Shown: positions 40,667 through 48,540 of the stretch, one piece after another
Layout: the number at the start of each line of letters is the position of its first letter
Position numbering within the stretch: the stretch's first letter is position 1
NCBI GenBank assembly: GCA_964450795.1
Contig: CAYVDI010000001.1
Location: 1 to 49,648 of the forward strand
Length of the DNA stretch: 49,648 nt
Reading direction: 5' to 3'
Origin: JAGOTT01 sp964450795
GTDB taxonomy: Bacteria; Patescibacteriota; Minisyncoccia; Moranbacterales; UBA1568
The notes under the pieces: generated by a model
Databases searched by the model: none
The model's input: only the letters and a program-made list of their open reading frames with translations
What the model was told of the DNA's origin: nothing
Translations under genes and position numbers: made by a program

Positions 40667-41529
40667 GCGAACTCAGACTCTTCATCGGCTTCTTTTCTGA
40701 TGCACTCCGGTCGGTACCGAAAAATCGGAAGGCGCTTCTCTTCGCGATGGTTCTCACCGCCGGAAGCGCGGATTTCCTTTCGATGCTTCTCGAATCCGGA
40801 GCCCCCCTTGAAAGATACCAGCCGATCCTCGTCGCCCTTCTCGCGGAACATCCGTCGTTTCTCCTCTCGATCCCGATCGTCCTTGGGATAGCCACGTTCG
40901 CGAAAGGCGGTCTTGTCCTCGCTCTCTCCGAAAAAAGTCTCGCGATGAACGGTATGATCAAGCGTTCAATATCGCTTTTCCCGAAGCTCTTCGGACTTGA
41001 AGTTCTCTTCATCCTCTCCTCGCTCCTCATCCTCTCCGCCCTCCTTATCCCGGCGATACTCACCCAGGAAACCCCCTCGCTCGGAACCAACCTGGCATTC
41101 CTCGGTCTCGTGATCTTTCTTCCCATATTCCTCGTTCTCACCTTCGTCGAAGCGTACGCCTTCTTTTATATAGTCCTCTCGAAGACATCATTCCGTACAT
41201 CCATCGAACTCGGCTACTCGCTCTTCATGAGGCGCGTCGCCACCAGTATTATTTTCGGGATCGTCTCCGTCGTCGTTCTCCTTGGGGCATCCCTCATCTC
41301 CGGGGCATTCCTCGGCATCGGGAACGGACTTCTGCAGGATTCCATGAAGCGAACCGTGGCAATCATCTTCGGACTGTTCATCATCCAATCGTCGCTCGTT
41401 CTCATCCAAAAATCCGCCTGGATTTCCTTCTTCCGATTCATCGCGACGGAAGACGGATCCAAGGAAGAGGCTTCCGCTTCACAGGAAACGGAAAACGTGA
41501 TACAAAGAGAAGTGCCTGAAATCGGATAG
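40663..41529 (+). CDS. Polytopic membrane protein of unknown function
   Basis: A 288-aa protein with about six predicted transmembrane helices (including LFGLEVLFILSSLLILSALL and LGLVIFLPIFLVLTFVEAYA) and an acidic tail. The layout, including a short amphipathic stretch AMNGMIKRSISLFPKLF, resembles DUF975/glycerophosphoryl-diester-phosphodiesterase-associated membrane proteins, but I cannot assign a family. Its ATGA start overlaps the ftsH stop, so it is translationally coupled to ftsH and might be a partner or substrate of the protease. Confidence 0.82.
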
Positions 41530-41554
41530 ATTTCCGTGATTTCAGGAGAAGAAA

Positions 41555-41628
41555 GGGTGATTAGCTCAGCTGGTTAGAGCGTCACATTGACATTGTGAAG
41601 GTCACTGGTTCGAGTCCAGTATCACCCA
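41555..41628 (+). tRNA. tRNA-Val (anticodon GAC)
   Basis: 74 nt: acceptor GGGTGAT/ATCACCC, D-arm GCTC...GAGC, anticodon stem TCACA/TGTGA with loop TTGACAT (anticodon GAC), T-arm ACTGGTTCGAGTCCAGT, discriminator A. CCA not encoded. 25 nt after the membrane-protein gene. Confidence 0.98.
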
Positions 41629-41706
41629 CCTGTTTCCCAGCTTCTACCCAAGACGGACCAATCTCGGATTGAAGAAGACTGCAAGGAAAACCACTGGAAA
41701 AACAAA

Positions 41707-41736
41707 GCACCCGGATTTTCTCCGGGTGTTTTATTT
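41707..41736. terminator. Bidirectional Rho-independent terminator
   Basis: Hairpin CACCCGG-ATTTTCT-CCGGGTG with T-rich tracts on both sides; ends the ftsH/tRNA-Val unit and the convergent exported-protein unit. Confidence 0.85.
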
Positions 41737-41765
41737 TCTCAGAAAGAGGCGCTGGATCGCAACGC

Positions 41766-42797
41766 TTATGGATCGTAGCTCATCGGTATCGCGGCACCGG
41801 GATTGGTCGCCGGCTTCACGATGACATTCGTCTGTTGCCGGACTTCCCTCACGAATCCCGCTGCCGGACCAAGCGTCTGGTTCAAAGATTGCACCTGACC
41901 GGATATCTGTCGGTCGACATTCCCGATCTCACGCTGGATATTCGCCTGTACGTTTCCGATCCCCTTCTGGATCGTGCTCGTGATCGTCTTGTTCACCAAG
42001 GAGACGATGATGCCGCTCGCGAGTTCTCCGGGATTGCTCGCACCTGCGATCACCTTGTTTCCGATATCGTTCGCGTCCGCCACCATAGCCCCGATCGTAC
42101 TTCCCGGAAGGATCGTCATGCCATTGCTCTCGATCGGCTTGTATCCGGAAGCGATTGATTTTATGACCTGTTCAGTCTCGGCCTTTTCCCGAACCGATTG
42201 CATCTCGGATTCATACGCGAGCGCCAATCCGAACGGATTGTTCGTTGGCTTCACGAAGAGCGCATTCAATGCCTTCAGATTCCCCTTTCCGAGTTCCGCG
42301 ATCGGATCCCCTCCCGCAAGTTCAGCGGCATTCGCTGACAGGTCACCTGATGTATCGAACCCCTTCATCTGATCCGCGAGCATCTCATAGTAATTATTCA
42401 CGCCGGCGTCCTGATCGGCAAGCATGGTGTTATATGACGAGCTATCCCTCCCGCGGAGCACCGAGTTGAAAAACTGCTCCTGCGCTACCTGAACTTTCTG
42501 TTCCGGAACATCATACAGCCACTGTCTCCAATCCGATATGATCGCCGAACCGCCGGCCGAAGAACCGCCGATCAACTGCCCGACCTGCGAATTTAAAAGC
42601 TGTATCGCGCTCGCCTTGAGCGCCCCAAGCATGACTCCTTCGATCTGACGGGCGATCTTCTCGAGCGATTCCTTCAGGATCGCCGCCATGGTCGGCTCAC
42701 CCCAATATCCCGCCTGCGCCTGCGGAGCGAAAAGGATCGACGCCGCAAAGAGAACAGCGAACATTCCGACACGAAAAGATTTTCTTTTGGTTTCCAT
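41766..42797 (-). CDS. Exported protein of unknown function, possibly part of a secretion or conjugation-like apparatus
   Basis: A 343-aa protein with a signal peptide (KSFRVGMFAVLFAASILFAPQAQAG; likely cut after AQA). The mature part is rich in Ala, Gly, Asn and Gln, with long helices (AILKESLEKIARQIEGVMLG) and a C-terminal coiled-coil-like stretch (NVQANIQREIGNVDRQISGQ). I do not recognise a domain. The size and the helical, signal-bearing layout recall VirB5/TrbJ-like components of type IV secretion systems, which is only a suggestion. An AAGGAA Shine-Dalgarno lies 8 nt before the ATG. It follows the next gene by 12 nt. Confidence 0.8.
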   Translation of the reverse strand: METKRKSFRVGMFAVLFAASILFAPQAQAGYWGEPTMAAILKESLEKIARQIEGVMLGALKASAIQLLNSQVGQLIGGSSAGGSAIISDWRQWLYDVPEQKVQVAQEQFFNSVLRGRDSSSYNTMLADQDAGVNNYYEMLADQMKGFDTSGDLSANAAELAGGDPIAELGKGNLKALNALFVKPTNNPFGLALAYESEMQSVREKAETEQVIKSIASGYKPIESNGMTILPGSTIGAMVADANDIGNKVIAGASNPGELASGIIVSLVNKTITSTIQKGIGNVQANIQREIGNVDRQISGQVQSLNQTLGPAAGFVREVRQQTNVIVKPATNPGAAIPMSYDP

Positions 42798-42809
42798 ATG
42801 CGTGTTTCC

Positions 42810-43811
42810 TTAGAGCTCTATCGGGATATCGGATATTCCATATTCCGAAATCTTCGCCTGGACTTCCGCCATGAATCCGACGACGACATTCAGAAGTCCC
42901 TGCGTCTTTGAAAGCGACGAGATCATCTTCATAGGATCTTCCTCGGAATCCACCGCAAGCTCTCCCTTAAGGCTCGCGGCGTATTTCGCGAGTTTGATAG
43001 CCTTTACATGCACATCGAGCATCTTCTCCGGAACCTCGACCTCATAAATCTGCGCGAGCACCTTATCCCCGTTCTCAACAAGCGCATTGAGCTGCGCGAT
43101 GTTCCCGAACGACAAGGCACTCACGGCATTGTTCACCATGTCATCGGAAATATTCTTGAGATCATCCTCGCTCTTGAATTCCTTCGGCGAATTGTTCGCG
43201 AAGATATATGCGATGACGGTGAGATATTCAAGGACATCTTCCTTGATTTTCTCGTCACATTTCTTCTCCGAAAGCTTCTTGCACGATTCTTTCTTTATCT
43301 TTATCGAATCCATATCCACATCCGGAAGAACGATCTCCTCACCGCCTCCGGAAGTGATTTCCTGAACGGTCTTGTTGAGCTCATCCAAAGAAACCTCCGC
43401 GTTTTCTCCTCCCTCCGATTGCGCCTTCTGAACCAATGCCACGATCTCCTGTGCCGTCTGTTCGGTCAGATTATCCCCTCCGACACCCGACGACGCGATC
43501 AGATCGGCCTTTTCCTTTTCGGAGATGATCTTGTCTCCCGGCGCCTTCTTCAACGGGTCGTATCCGCCTTTCACCTCGACACCGTCACTATATCCATCAC
43601 CATCGGTATCACGATTCATCGGGTCCGTTCCGTAAAGCTGCTCTTCTGCAGTAGTAAGACCATCCTGATCCGGATCATCGACGATGTTTCCTCCGCTCAT
43701 CTCGTCCGCCGCGGAAACAAAAAAGGCTCCGCTCAAGAAAAGCAGGCCGAAAAGTACAAAAAAGTGCTTTCGTGTATTTCCGAGAACTCCTTGCGTTGAC
43801 GATTGTTGCAT
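42810..43811 (-). CDS. Exported protein with calcium-binding (thrombospondin type 3-like) repeats
   Basis: A 333-aa protein from an ATG at 43811. The signal peptide covers about residues 15-36 (HFFVLFGLLFLSGAFFVSAA). Just after it are Asp-rich repeats DPDQDGLTTAEEQLYGTDP and NRDTDGDGYSDGVEVKGGYDP, the thrombospondin type 3/EF-like calcium-binding pattern. The rest (about 230 aa) is helical and acidic with a Cys pair (KESCKKLSEKKCDEK) that could form a disulfide. Function is unknown; co-transcription with the exported protein downstream suggests one extracellular complex. The promoter is at 43833-43861. Confidence 0.85.
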   Translation of the reverse strand: MQQSSTQGVLGNTRKHFFVLFGLLFLSGAFFVSAADEMSGGNIVDDPDQDGLTTAEEQLYGTDPMNRDTDGDGYSDGVEVKGGYDPLKKAPGDKIISEKEKADLIASSGVGGDNLTEQTAQEIVALVQKAQSEGGENAEVSLDELNKTVQEITSGGGEEIVLPDVDMDSIKIKKESCKKLSEKKCDEKIKEDVLEYLTVIAYIFANNSPKEFKSEDDLKNISDDMVNNAVSALSFGNIAQLNALVENGDKVLAQIYEVEVPEKMLDVHVKAIKLAKYAASLKGELAVDSEEDPMKMISSLSKTQGLLNVVVGFMAEVQAKISEYGISDIPIEL

Positions 43812-43832
43812 AGTCAAATTTTGTTTGTTCTT

Positions 43833-43861
43833 ATTATACCACCTTTTCTTGAACGCAACAA
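43833..43861 (-). promoter_or_regulatory. Promoter of the two exported-protein genes
   Basis: Minus strand TTGTTG (43856-43861), 17-bp spacer ending TGG (extended -10), TATAAT (43833-43838), 22 nt before the ATG. Confidence 0.75.
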
Positions 43862-44082
43862 TACGATCCGAAATGGCCTGCTTATCACTGAAAATCCGAC
43901 TTCGTTTCGAATAGATGAGACGCACGAAAAAAAGCGAACACGAGCAATATCAAGACTTAATATGAGTCAATCAAAAAAGGCATTTTCCACAAAAACGAAC
44001 CACAACGTGTATCGATCAAAAATATAATATTATGAAATAAATAATAAATTTTGTCAATATATAACAGAACAAATATAAAAAT

Positions 44083-44808
44083 TGTTCCACGTGGAACAAT
44101 TCTAATCCCGATCATATGCAACAAATGAATCGAAACGAGTATTCCTTCTTTATCTTAGGAAAAGAAAAATAATTACAAAAACCGATTGAAAAGTTATAGA
44201 TAAGCAATAAAAGTAATTTCAATGTTCCACGTGGAACATTGAAACAAAAAAATACTCCAAAATAACTCAATATACCAGAAATTGTTCCACGTGGAACAAT
44301 TTCATTTATAAAAACAAAAATCTATTTCCACCTAAAGAATGTTCACTTTAAAAAAATTCTATCAATTTTAAATTCACACCTATGTCAATTGTTCCACGTG
44401 GAACATTTTGAATGGGAAACAATTCTCATGGGATCAAGCGATTTAAATTCTCCATATTGTTCCACGTGGAACAATATGGAATGCCAGATACAAAAAATTA
44501 AGAACCAATGGGGAATTAAATTTAATTCAAACCGATATTTAATACCTTCAAAAACCGGTCGGAAAGTTCAGTATAAGCAATAAAAGGAAAATTCGATTGT
44601 TCCACGTGGAACAAAATTCTTATTGATAGGAACAAAAATAAAAAATATTGATACAAAATGTTCCACGTGGAACATTTTTGAGTTTTTTTATTTTAAAATG
44701 TGCCAAAAAATACTACCTGACAAAATATTGATACTTCATACATCAAAAAGAAAATTCAAAAAAGATCCAATGAAACTGTAACTTTTAAACTTTGTTCCAC
44801 GTGGAACA
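44083..44808. repeat. Array of eight parS-like ParB-binding sites (chromosomal centromere)
   Basis: Eight perfect copies of the 16-bp palindrome TGTTCCACGTGGAACA start at 44083, 44223, 44283, 44390, 44458, 44598, 44659 and 44793 (spacings 140, 60, 107, 68, 140, 61, 134). The sequence fits the bacterial parS consensus TGTTNCACGTGNAACA. The surrounding 43812-44927 is strongly AT-rich and has no convincing gene. The flanks often extend the palindrome (for example 44452-44479). Imperfect 38-bp direct copies precede the second and sixth sites (44176-44213 and 44549-44587), so part of the array arose by duplication. No parA or parB gene is in the window. The variable spacing and lack of cas genes exclude CRISPR. 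Confidence 0.9.
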
Positions 44809-44822
44809 TTACTAGCAACCAC

Positions 44823-44851
44823 TTGACTTATACTAGTTATCGTTGTATAAT
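44823..44851 (+). promoter_or_regulatory. Strong promoter of the tRNA-Ala / tRNA-Arg (rbfA) unit
   Basis: TTGACT (44823-44828), 17-bp spacer, perfect TATAAT (44846-44851). It lies 15 bp after the last parS site and about 70 nt upstream of tRNA-Ala. Confidence 0.88.
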
Positions 44852-44927
44852 ATATTCGTTACTTATTGCGTTTGACTGAAAACGACATACGATATACCAT
44901 AGAGAACATTCTGAAGAAGAACTCGTT

Positions 44928-45000
44928 GGGCCGTTGGCTCAGTTGGTAGAGCGCCTCCATGGCATGGAGGAGGTCACCGGTTCGAATCCGGTACGGTCCA
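44928..45000 (+). tRNA. tRNA-Ala (anticodon GGC)
   Basis: 73 nt: acceptor GGGCCGT/ACGGTCC including the G3-U70 identity pair, anticodon stem CCTCC/GGAGG with loop ATGGCAT (anticodon GGC), T-arm CCGGTTCGAATCCGG, discriminator A. CCA not encoded. Confidence 0.98.
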
Positions 45001-45018
45001 CAGCCGCAAAATCGTGGT

Positions 45019-45027
45019 TTATCCACA
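45019..45027 (+). promoter_or_regulatory. Perfect DnaA box
   Basis: TTATCCACA, the consensus DnaA-binding 9-mer, between tRNA-Ala and tRNA-Arg. Near-matches occur at 45551-45559 (TTATCCACG), 46538-46546 (TTATACACA) and about 43982-43990 (TTTTCCACA). Confidence 0.6.
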
Positions 45028-45056
45028 GGTTTTACAATATTTTTCAGGCAGTATTT

Positions 45057-45128
45057 GCCTCCGTAGCTCAATGGATAGAGCTATCCCGTCCTAAGGGAGA
45101 GATGGGGGTTCGATTCCCTCCGGGGGCA
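45057..45128 (+). tRNA. tRNA-Arg (anticodon CCT)
   Basis: 72 nt: acceptor GCCTCCG/CGGGGGC with one T-G pair, anticodon loop GTCCTAA (anticodon CCT, reading AGG) on stem ATCCC/GGGAG with a closing A-G mismatch, T-arm GGGGGTTCGATTCCCTC, discriminator A. CCA not encoded. Confidence 0.95.
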
Positions 45129-45204
45129 CACAAAAATATTTCTTCCGACCTTTGACAAAAATGGTCTTTTGCCCCAGAATGGAACGATTTCCTCTATTTT
45201 CGCT

Positions 45205-45537
45205 ATGTCCCAACGAACCACGCAGATAAACGAGCTGATTCGCTCCCACCTCGGAGAGATTTTTTCGCGTGAAATAAGCTTTAAAATAGGGGTTCTCGCG
45301 ACGATCACACGCGTTTCCGTGACGCCAGACCTGCGGCATGCCACCATTTCCGTAAGCGCTTTTCCGGAATCGGAAGCCGAATACGTTCTCAATACTCTCA
45401 AAAGAAACCGGGGGAAGATACAAAAGGATCTCAACCAACGCCTTTATATGAAGCCGTTACCGATTATTTCCTTCGATTTCGATCCCACGGAAAGCAAAGC
45501 CGATGAAATAGAGCGCATACTAAAAAGCCTCGAATAA
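45205..45537 (+). CDS. rbfA: Ribosome-binding factor A
   Basis: A 110-aa KH-like protein that assists 16S rRNA maturation in the 30S subunit. Signature: MSQRTTQINELIRSHLGEIF, then VTPDLRHATISVSAFPESE, and a conserved C-terminal region with LYMKPLPIISFDFD (normally RxxPxLxFxxD). The ATG at 45205 was chosen as the start of family homology. It is 76 nt after tRNA-Arg and is probably transcribed from the tRNA promoter. There is no Shine-Dalgarno. Confidence 0.94.
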   Translation: MSQRTTQINELIRSHLGEIFSREISFKIGVLATITRVSVTPDLRHATISVSAFPESEAEYVLNTLKRNRGKIQKDLNQRLYMKPLPIISFDFDPTESKADEIERILKSLE

Positions 45538-45563
45538 GGGAATTTTTGAGTTATCCACGGGTT

Positions 45564-46529
45564 ATGCAGGATTTTTCTTCAGAATTCAGAAATCTCGGCT
45601 ACGTCATACGGAACGCGAAAACAATCCTCCTCTTCGCCCACACGAGACCGGATCCGGATACCGTCGGAGCGAACATAGCCCTTCGTGAATATATCCGATC
45701 GCTCGGGAAAAGGGTCGACATCGCCTGTTTCGATCGCCTTCCGATATTTGCCGCCAGACTCTTCCCGGGAATCGTTTTCCGTGATCCGACCGAAATCGAT
45801 TTTTCTCTCTATGACGCCGTCATCGCGTCGGACAGTGTCGACCGCGGTTTTCACCTTGTCCGCGAAAAGATACCGGAACAGACCGTCATCGCACTCATCG
45901 ATCATCATCCGAACATACAGGTGCAAGGCGACATCCGCATCATCGACACCGGATTTTCCTCGTCCGCGGAAATCATCTTCTCCTTCTTCCAATCGCAGGG
46001 GATCGATCTCACGCCGAAAACGGCAACGCCGCTTCTTATGGGATTGCTTGAAGATACGGGGAATCTTCAGCACTCCTGCACGACTCCCGCGACATTCTCG
46101 GCGGCATCGGCGCTTATTCAAAAGGGAGCTCAACTGCAGAAGATCACGGAGGGAATCTTCTCAAACAACGAGATCACCACGTTGAAACTTTGGGGAAAGG
46201 CGCTTGCCAGGGCCCGCATCAATCCGAACAACGGTATGATATACTCCGCAATAACGGAGGACGATATCCGCGAACTCGGCGACCCGTCGACGGAAAATCT
46301 CCGCATCGCATCGACCATGCTCAATGCCGTTCCCGATACGAGATTTTCTCTGCTTCTCTATCAGATCGATCCGCATACGGTCCGCGGAAGTTTCCGAAGC
46401 GAACCTCATAAGGAGGTCGACGTCTCGGAAATCGCGCGGACGCTCGGCGGGGGAGGACATGCTCTCGCCGGGGGATTCGAGATCAAGGGACGTATCGTCG
46501 AGATGGCCGACGGATGGGAAATACGCTGA
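45564..46529 (+). CDS. nrnA: DHH/DHHA1 phosphoesterase (NrnA-like)
   Basis: A 321-aa manganese enzyme. DHH domain: HTRPDPDTVGANIAL, then ASDSVDRG and the hallmark IDHHPNI; the DHHA1 domain ends GGGGHALAGGFEIKG. Members include NrnA, which degrades nanoRNAs and dephosphorylates pAp, and c-di-AMP phosphodiesterases; either is possible. The first motif is HxRPDPD rather than the usual HxxPDxD, still with both Asp. The ATG at 45564 is preferred to a TTG at 45546. It starts 26 nt after rbfA, a common partner. Confidence 0.93.
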   Translation: MQDFSSEFRNLGYVIRNAKTILLFAHTRPDPDTVGANIALREYIRSLGKRVDIACFDRLPIFAARLFPGIVFRDPTEIDFSLYDAVIASDSVDRGFHLVREKIPEQTVIALIDHHPNIQVQGDIRIIDTGFSSSAEIIFSFFQSQGIDLTPKTATPLLMGLLEDTGNLQHSCTTPATFSAASALIQKGAQLQKITEGIFSNNEITTLKLWGKALARARINPNNGMIYSAITEDDIRELGDPSTENLRIASTMLNAVPDTRFSLLLYQIDPHTVRGSFRSEPHKEVDVSEIARTLGGGGHALAGGFEIKGRIVEMADGWEIR

Positions 46530-46537
46530 TTTCCGAC

Positions 46538-46546
46538 TTATACACA
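46538..46546 (+). promoter_or_regulatory. DnaA-box-like 9-mer
   Basis: TTATACACA fits TTATNCACA. It sits in the 21-nt spacer before the uracil-DNA glycosylase ATG; similar TTATCCACG lies just before nrnA. Chance occurrence is possible. Confidence 0.35.
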
Positions 46547-46550
46547 GGTT

Positions 46551-47153
46551 ATGAACGATTCCGTAAGGAAAATAAAGGAGAAACTCCTGCTCGAGCTGAA
46601 TGAACGCATGGAGAAGGAATGTCGGTGCTCGCTTCGGAAAACGGCGACGCAGGCGGTTCCGGGTGTCGGATCGGCGGATGCGGACATACTCTTCATCGGC
46701 GAAGCACCTGGAAAGAACGAGGACTTGAAAGGAGAGCCGTTCGTCGGGGCGGCGGGGAAATTCCTCGAGGAGATGCTCGGCTCGATCGGGATGAAACGAG
46801 AGGATATCTATATCACGAACGTCGTGAAATACCGACCGCCGGACAACCGCGACCCGCTCCCGGAGGAGATAGCGGACTGCGCCGAGTGGCTCCGCGAACA
46901 GGTCTCGCTCATCGACCCGAAGGTGATCGTCACGCTCGGACGGCACGCGCTCAACCGGTTCTTCCCGGATGCGAAAATATCGGAGGTCCACGGCCACGCA
47001 TTCCGCCGGGAGATTCCCGGACTCGGAGTCCGCGTCTTCTATGTCCTCTACCACCCTGCCGCCGCGCTTTACAACGGGGGAATGCGCGACACTCTGAAAC
47101 AGGATTTCAAAAAAATTCCGAAAATTCTCGAAAAAATATCGGAAAACGAATAA
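46551..47153 (+). CDS. Uracil-DNA glycosylase, family 4-like, with depleted Fe-S cysteines
   Basis: A 200-aa glycosylase that removes uracil from DNA. Motifs: water-activating GEAPGKNEDLKGEPFVG, NVVKYRPPDNRDPLPEE and the HPAAALYN loop. Family 4/5 enzymes use four Cys for a 4Fe-4S cluster; here the first pair is CRC (C-x-C, not C-x2-C), the Cys of NVVKCRPP is Tyr, and one Cys remains in IADCAEWL. The cluster is therefore probably absent or altered. No Shine-Dalgarno; it follows nrnA by 21 nt. Confidence 0.93.
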   Translation: MNDSVRKIKEKLLLELNERMEKECRCSLRKTATQAVPGVGSADADILFIGEAPGKNEDLKGEPFVGAAGKFLEEMLGSIGMKREDIYITNVVKYRPPDNRDPLPEEIADCAEWLREQVSLIDPKVIVTLGRHALNRFFPDAKISEVHGHAFRREIPGLGVRVFYVLYHPAAALYNGGMRDTLKQDFKKIPKILEKISENE

Positions 47154-47156
47154 AAA

Positions 47157-47192
47157 AGTCCCGGACAGGATCGACCTGCCGGGAGTTTTTCT
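47157..47192 (+). terminator. Rho-independent terminator
   Basis: Hairpin CCCGG-ACAGG...CCTG-CCGGG followed by AGTTTTT, just after the glycosylase gene. Confidence 0.85.
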
Positions 47193-47199
47193 GTTTTGC

Positions 47200-48309
47200 T
47201 TATTCCGAGAAGTGCTTCGAGAGCTTCGGGCCCCTCTGTCCGAGATAATTGCTCCGACCGAGAAGCTGACCGTAATGCCGATCCGGATCGCGTGCCATGC
47301 GTTCATATCGGATCTTCGCGATGGGTTGCCCGGGGCGGATGACGATATCCTCGAACGGTCGGACTTCGAGCGTGAGCGGATCGCCTTTCCCGGTTCCACT
47401 CTCGCCGCACCCCCAACCGGGATCGATGAACCCGGCATAGTGCGACCGGAATTCGCCACTCCGGTCATCCATGGAGACCATCTCACAAGCGAACGACGCG
47501 GGAACAAGCACCGATTCCGCGGAGGAGAGGATGAAAAATCCGTTCCTCCGGAGCCAGAGCGACCCGTTGAGGAGATTCTCCTTCAGGATCGGACGGAAAA
47601 AATCCTCTTTCCGGTGATTTTTTTTCGAAAAATCGAGGATCTTGTTCGATCCGAAGCACTCCCACCCGATGACATCGGATTCGAGATCGAGCGTCAGGAT
47701 GAGAGACCCGTCGTAATCCTGGATGAGGATATCCTCCCAGGGGATGGAATCGCCGGAAAGCGAACCGAGGAGACGGTGTTCACGGTACGCCAACCCGAGC
47801 TCGGTATACTCGAGCCGGGTATCGGCATCGAAGAACCTCGCTTGCGACAGCGCTTCACCAGGGAAAAGACGGATCGGTATGAGCTGAGGTTTGATGAACA
47901 CCCACGTTTCTCCCGAGAATCCGCGCGGAGTGAGCGCGTCGTACCGCGATACGCCGTCCGCCACGATCCGGGCATGCACATCCACACGTCCGGTCGACGA
48001 TTTCGGATTGCAGTACCCGTATACGTTCTCCGGGAGGGAGAATCCGGCATCGATGCGGGCGATATAGATCGACCCGCGCTCGAGCGGCATGAGGAAATCA
48101 TGTCTCGACGCCTCGGCGAAGGGGAGGATATCGCGAACTTTCTCCCCGGGTCGCGGCAGGAAGACATGCGCCACCCGGTAGACCTCATCCGAAAGAGGCA
48201 GGTCGATCGATGCCGGTCCGACGTGCCGGTCTTCTATTCCGGAAACGCATCCGGAAGAAATGAGTGATCGGATCATGCTGTCCGGCAACGCTCCTGAATG
48301 TTTTGCCAT
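47200..48309 (-). CDS. dcd: 2'-deoxycytidine 5'-triphosphate deaminase family protein (double dUTPase-like fold)
   Basis: A 369-aa protein made of two dUTPase/Dcd-like beta-barrels in tandem. Each half has the deaminase/dUTPase signature: NPKSSTGRVDVHARIV (half one) and the SHYAGFIDPGWG-type motif (half two). This double-length form is known in alphaproteobacteria and some other groups. It should convert dCTP to dUTP for thymidylate synthesis, with one half possibly non-catalytic. A strong AGAAGGAG Shine-Dalgarno lies 6 nt before the ATG. The promoter is at 48354-48382. Confidence 0.93.
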   Translation of the reverse strand: MAKHSGALPDSMIRSLISSGCVSGIEDRHVGPASIDLPLSDEVYRVAHVFLPRPGEKVRDILPFAEASRHDFLMPLERGSIYIARIDAGFSLPENVYGYCNPKSSTGRVDVHARIVADGVSRYDALTPRGFSGETWVFIKPQLIPIRLFPGEALSQARFFDADTRLEYTELGLAYREHRLLGSLSGDSIPWEDILIQDYDGSLILTLDLESDVIGWECFGSNKILDFSKKNHRKEDFFRPILKENLLNGSLWLRRNGFFILSSAESVLVPASFACEMVSMDDRSGEFRSHYAGFIDPGWGCGESGTGKGDPLTLEVRPFEDIVIRPGQPIAKIRYERMARDPDRHYGQLLGRSNYLGQRGPKLSKHFSE

Positions 48310-48353
48310 GTCGTTCTCCTTCTTCGGTTTCGATTGTCAAAAAACTTCCCGGA

Positions 48354-48382
48354 ATCCTAGCAGGATGGATGATTTCCGTCCA
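48354..48382 (-). promoter_or_regulatory. Promoter of dcd
   Basis: Minus strand TGGACG (48377-48382), 17-bp spacer ending TGC (extended -10), TAGGAT (48354-48359), 45 nt before the ATG. Confidence 0.55.
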
Positions 48383-48389
48383 GTCCGCG

Positions 48390-48418
48390 TTGACGCTCCG
48401 CCCCGATTCTGATACTTT
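48390..48418 (+). promoter_or_regulatory. Promoter of tRNA-Cys and tRNA-Leu
   Basis: TTGACG (48390-48395), 17-bp spacer ending TGA (extended -10), TACTTT (48413-48418); transcription would start about 6 nt before tRNA-Cys. Confidence 0.6.
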
Positions 48419-48430
48419 TCATATGTTTCC

Positions 48431-48501
48431 GGTCCGATGGCCGAGCGGTTAGGCAAGGGTCTGCAAAACCCTGTACAGCGGTTCGACTCCGCTTCGGACC
48501 T
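48431..48501 (+). tRNA. tRNA-Cys (anticodon GCA)
   Basis: 71 nt: acceptor GGTCCGA/TCGGACC, anticodon stem AGGGT/ACCCT with loop CTGCAAA (anticodon GCA), T-arm AGCGGTTCGACTCCGCT, discriminator T (U73, the Cys identity base). CCA not encoded. Confidence 0.98.
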
Positions 48502-48540
48502 CATTTTCAGGAATATCCACACATTCTCCACAAGAAACAG

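Noticed and set aside
44389..44583. Small protein gene starting MFHVEHFE
   Set aside because: Its start is simply the parS sequence read in frame (TTG start), it lies in the gene-free AT-rich island, and it has no ribosome-binding site.
44083..44808. CRISPR array
   Set aside because: The repeat is a 16-bp perfect palindrome, spacing varies from 60 to 140 bp, spacers are AT-rich and partly duplicated, and no cas genes are present; parS fits far better.
43900..44920. Plasmid-type centromere, i.e. the window being plasmid DNA
   Set aside because: The window carries gyrA, rpsA, rpsO, rsmA, ftsH, pnp and six tRNAs, which are chromosomal genes.
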